DNA of 51,861 bases from an uncultured Bacteroidales bacterium (GTDB lineage Bacteria; Bacteroidota; Bacteroidia; Bacteroidales; FEN-979). The DNA is taken from contig CAIWTA010000144.1 in the NCBI GenBank assembly GCA_903915465.1, positions 1 through 51,861 on the forward strand, read 5' to 3'. Positions 51,739 to 51,861 of this stretch are shown here, one piece after another. The notes beneath the pieces were generated by a model that was not told the origin of the DNA, searched no databases, and worked only from the letters and a program-made list of their open reading frames with translations. The stretch's first letter is position 1. The number at the start of each line of letters is the position of its first letter. The position numbers were made by a program, and so were the translations under genes.

Positions 51739-51861
51739 AGGGGGTGACTAAAAAGTAAAAAACAAAATGTCACGCAGAGTTTCGCAAAGTTTTACGCTAA
51801 GTTACGCAGAGTTAAAATTCATATAATCAATATTCTGCGAAACTCTGCGATTCATCAGCGA
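51739..51861. mobile_element. MITE-like element, partial copy at window edge
   Basis: Begins with AGGGGGTGACTAAAAAG and continues almost identically to the reverse complement of 36559-36723 up to the window edge, so the far end is not visible. The bases 51612-51738 before it are the leader region of the propeller gene and contain no other feature. Confidence 0.85.

Overview
The window looks like a chromosomal segment of an uncultured or environmental Bacteroidota. Three proteins end in type IX secretion (T9SS) sorting domains. Several gene starts lack Shine-Dalgarno sites. The promoter-like sites found fit the Bacteroidota -7 pattern TAnnTTTG. Lipoproteins, outer-membrane proteins and histidine kinases are of Bacteroidota type. 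I see no rRNA, tRNA, CRISPR array or phage genes.

Layout. (1) 1-3068, minus: 5' part of a secreted protein (SUMF1/FGE-like, DUF1566-like, FISUMP and fibronectin-like regions) that reaches an intein-like Hint domain at the window edge. (2) 3544-7118, minus: a three-gene module (DegT aminotransferase, DPM1-like glycosyltransferase, GT39 membrane transferase) with the logic of ArnB-ArnC-ArnT. (3) 7596-13403: a secreted PETase/cutinase-like hydrolase, a T9SS cargo protein, a zinc-ribbon protein and an M23-type lipoprotein. (4) 13433-16034, minus: a sigma-54 response regulator and an HNOBA-receiver-Hpt protein, divergent from (5) 16287-31173, plus: a 15-kb exopolysaccharide operon. It contains a stand-alone receiver, a pseudo-receiver fused to the initiating sugar-phosphate transferase, a half-length TolC-like protein, a Wzz-like chain-length protein with a decayed tyrosine-kinase domain, a Wzy-like polymerase, six glycosyltransferases, an acyltransferase and a Wzx flippase. 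No Wza-type export protein is present.

(6) 31198-36915 is a mobile and repeat-rich islet. It holds a GxxExxY nuclease-like gene between 23-bp perfect inverted repeats, three envelope-type proteins, an EEP-family lipoprotein, a gene fragment, a REP-associated tyrosine transposase (RAYT) between 18-bp inverted repeats, and a MITE-like element that recurs at the right edge. A 30-bp direct repeat brackets about 5 kb of this islet. (7) 36896-41179 returns to polysaccharide genes (GT8, membrane GT2, UDP-glucose dehydrogenase) plus a stand-alone Hpt protein. (8) 41406-47896 holds two convergent hybrid histidine kinases; the second follows a HbpS/GlcG-like gene. (9) 48357-51611 is a large T9SS-secreted beta-propeller protein.

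Taken together, the centre reads as a Wzx/Wzy-type exopolysaccharide locus wired into phosphorelay components, some of them degenerate (Glu in place of the receiver Asp, no kinase core, no tyrosine cluster). The most unusual signals are this regulatory and export machinery and the small inverted-repeat units that carry RAYT and GxxExxY genes.
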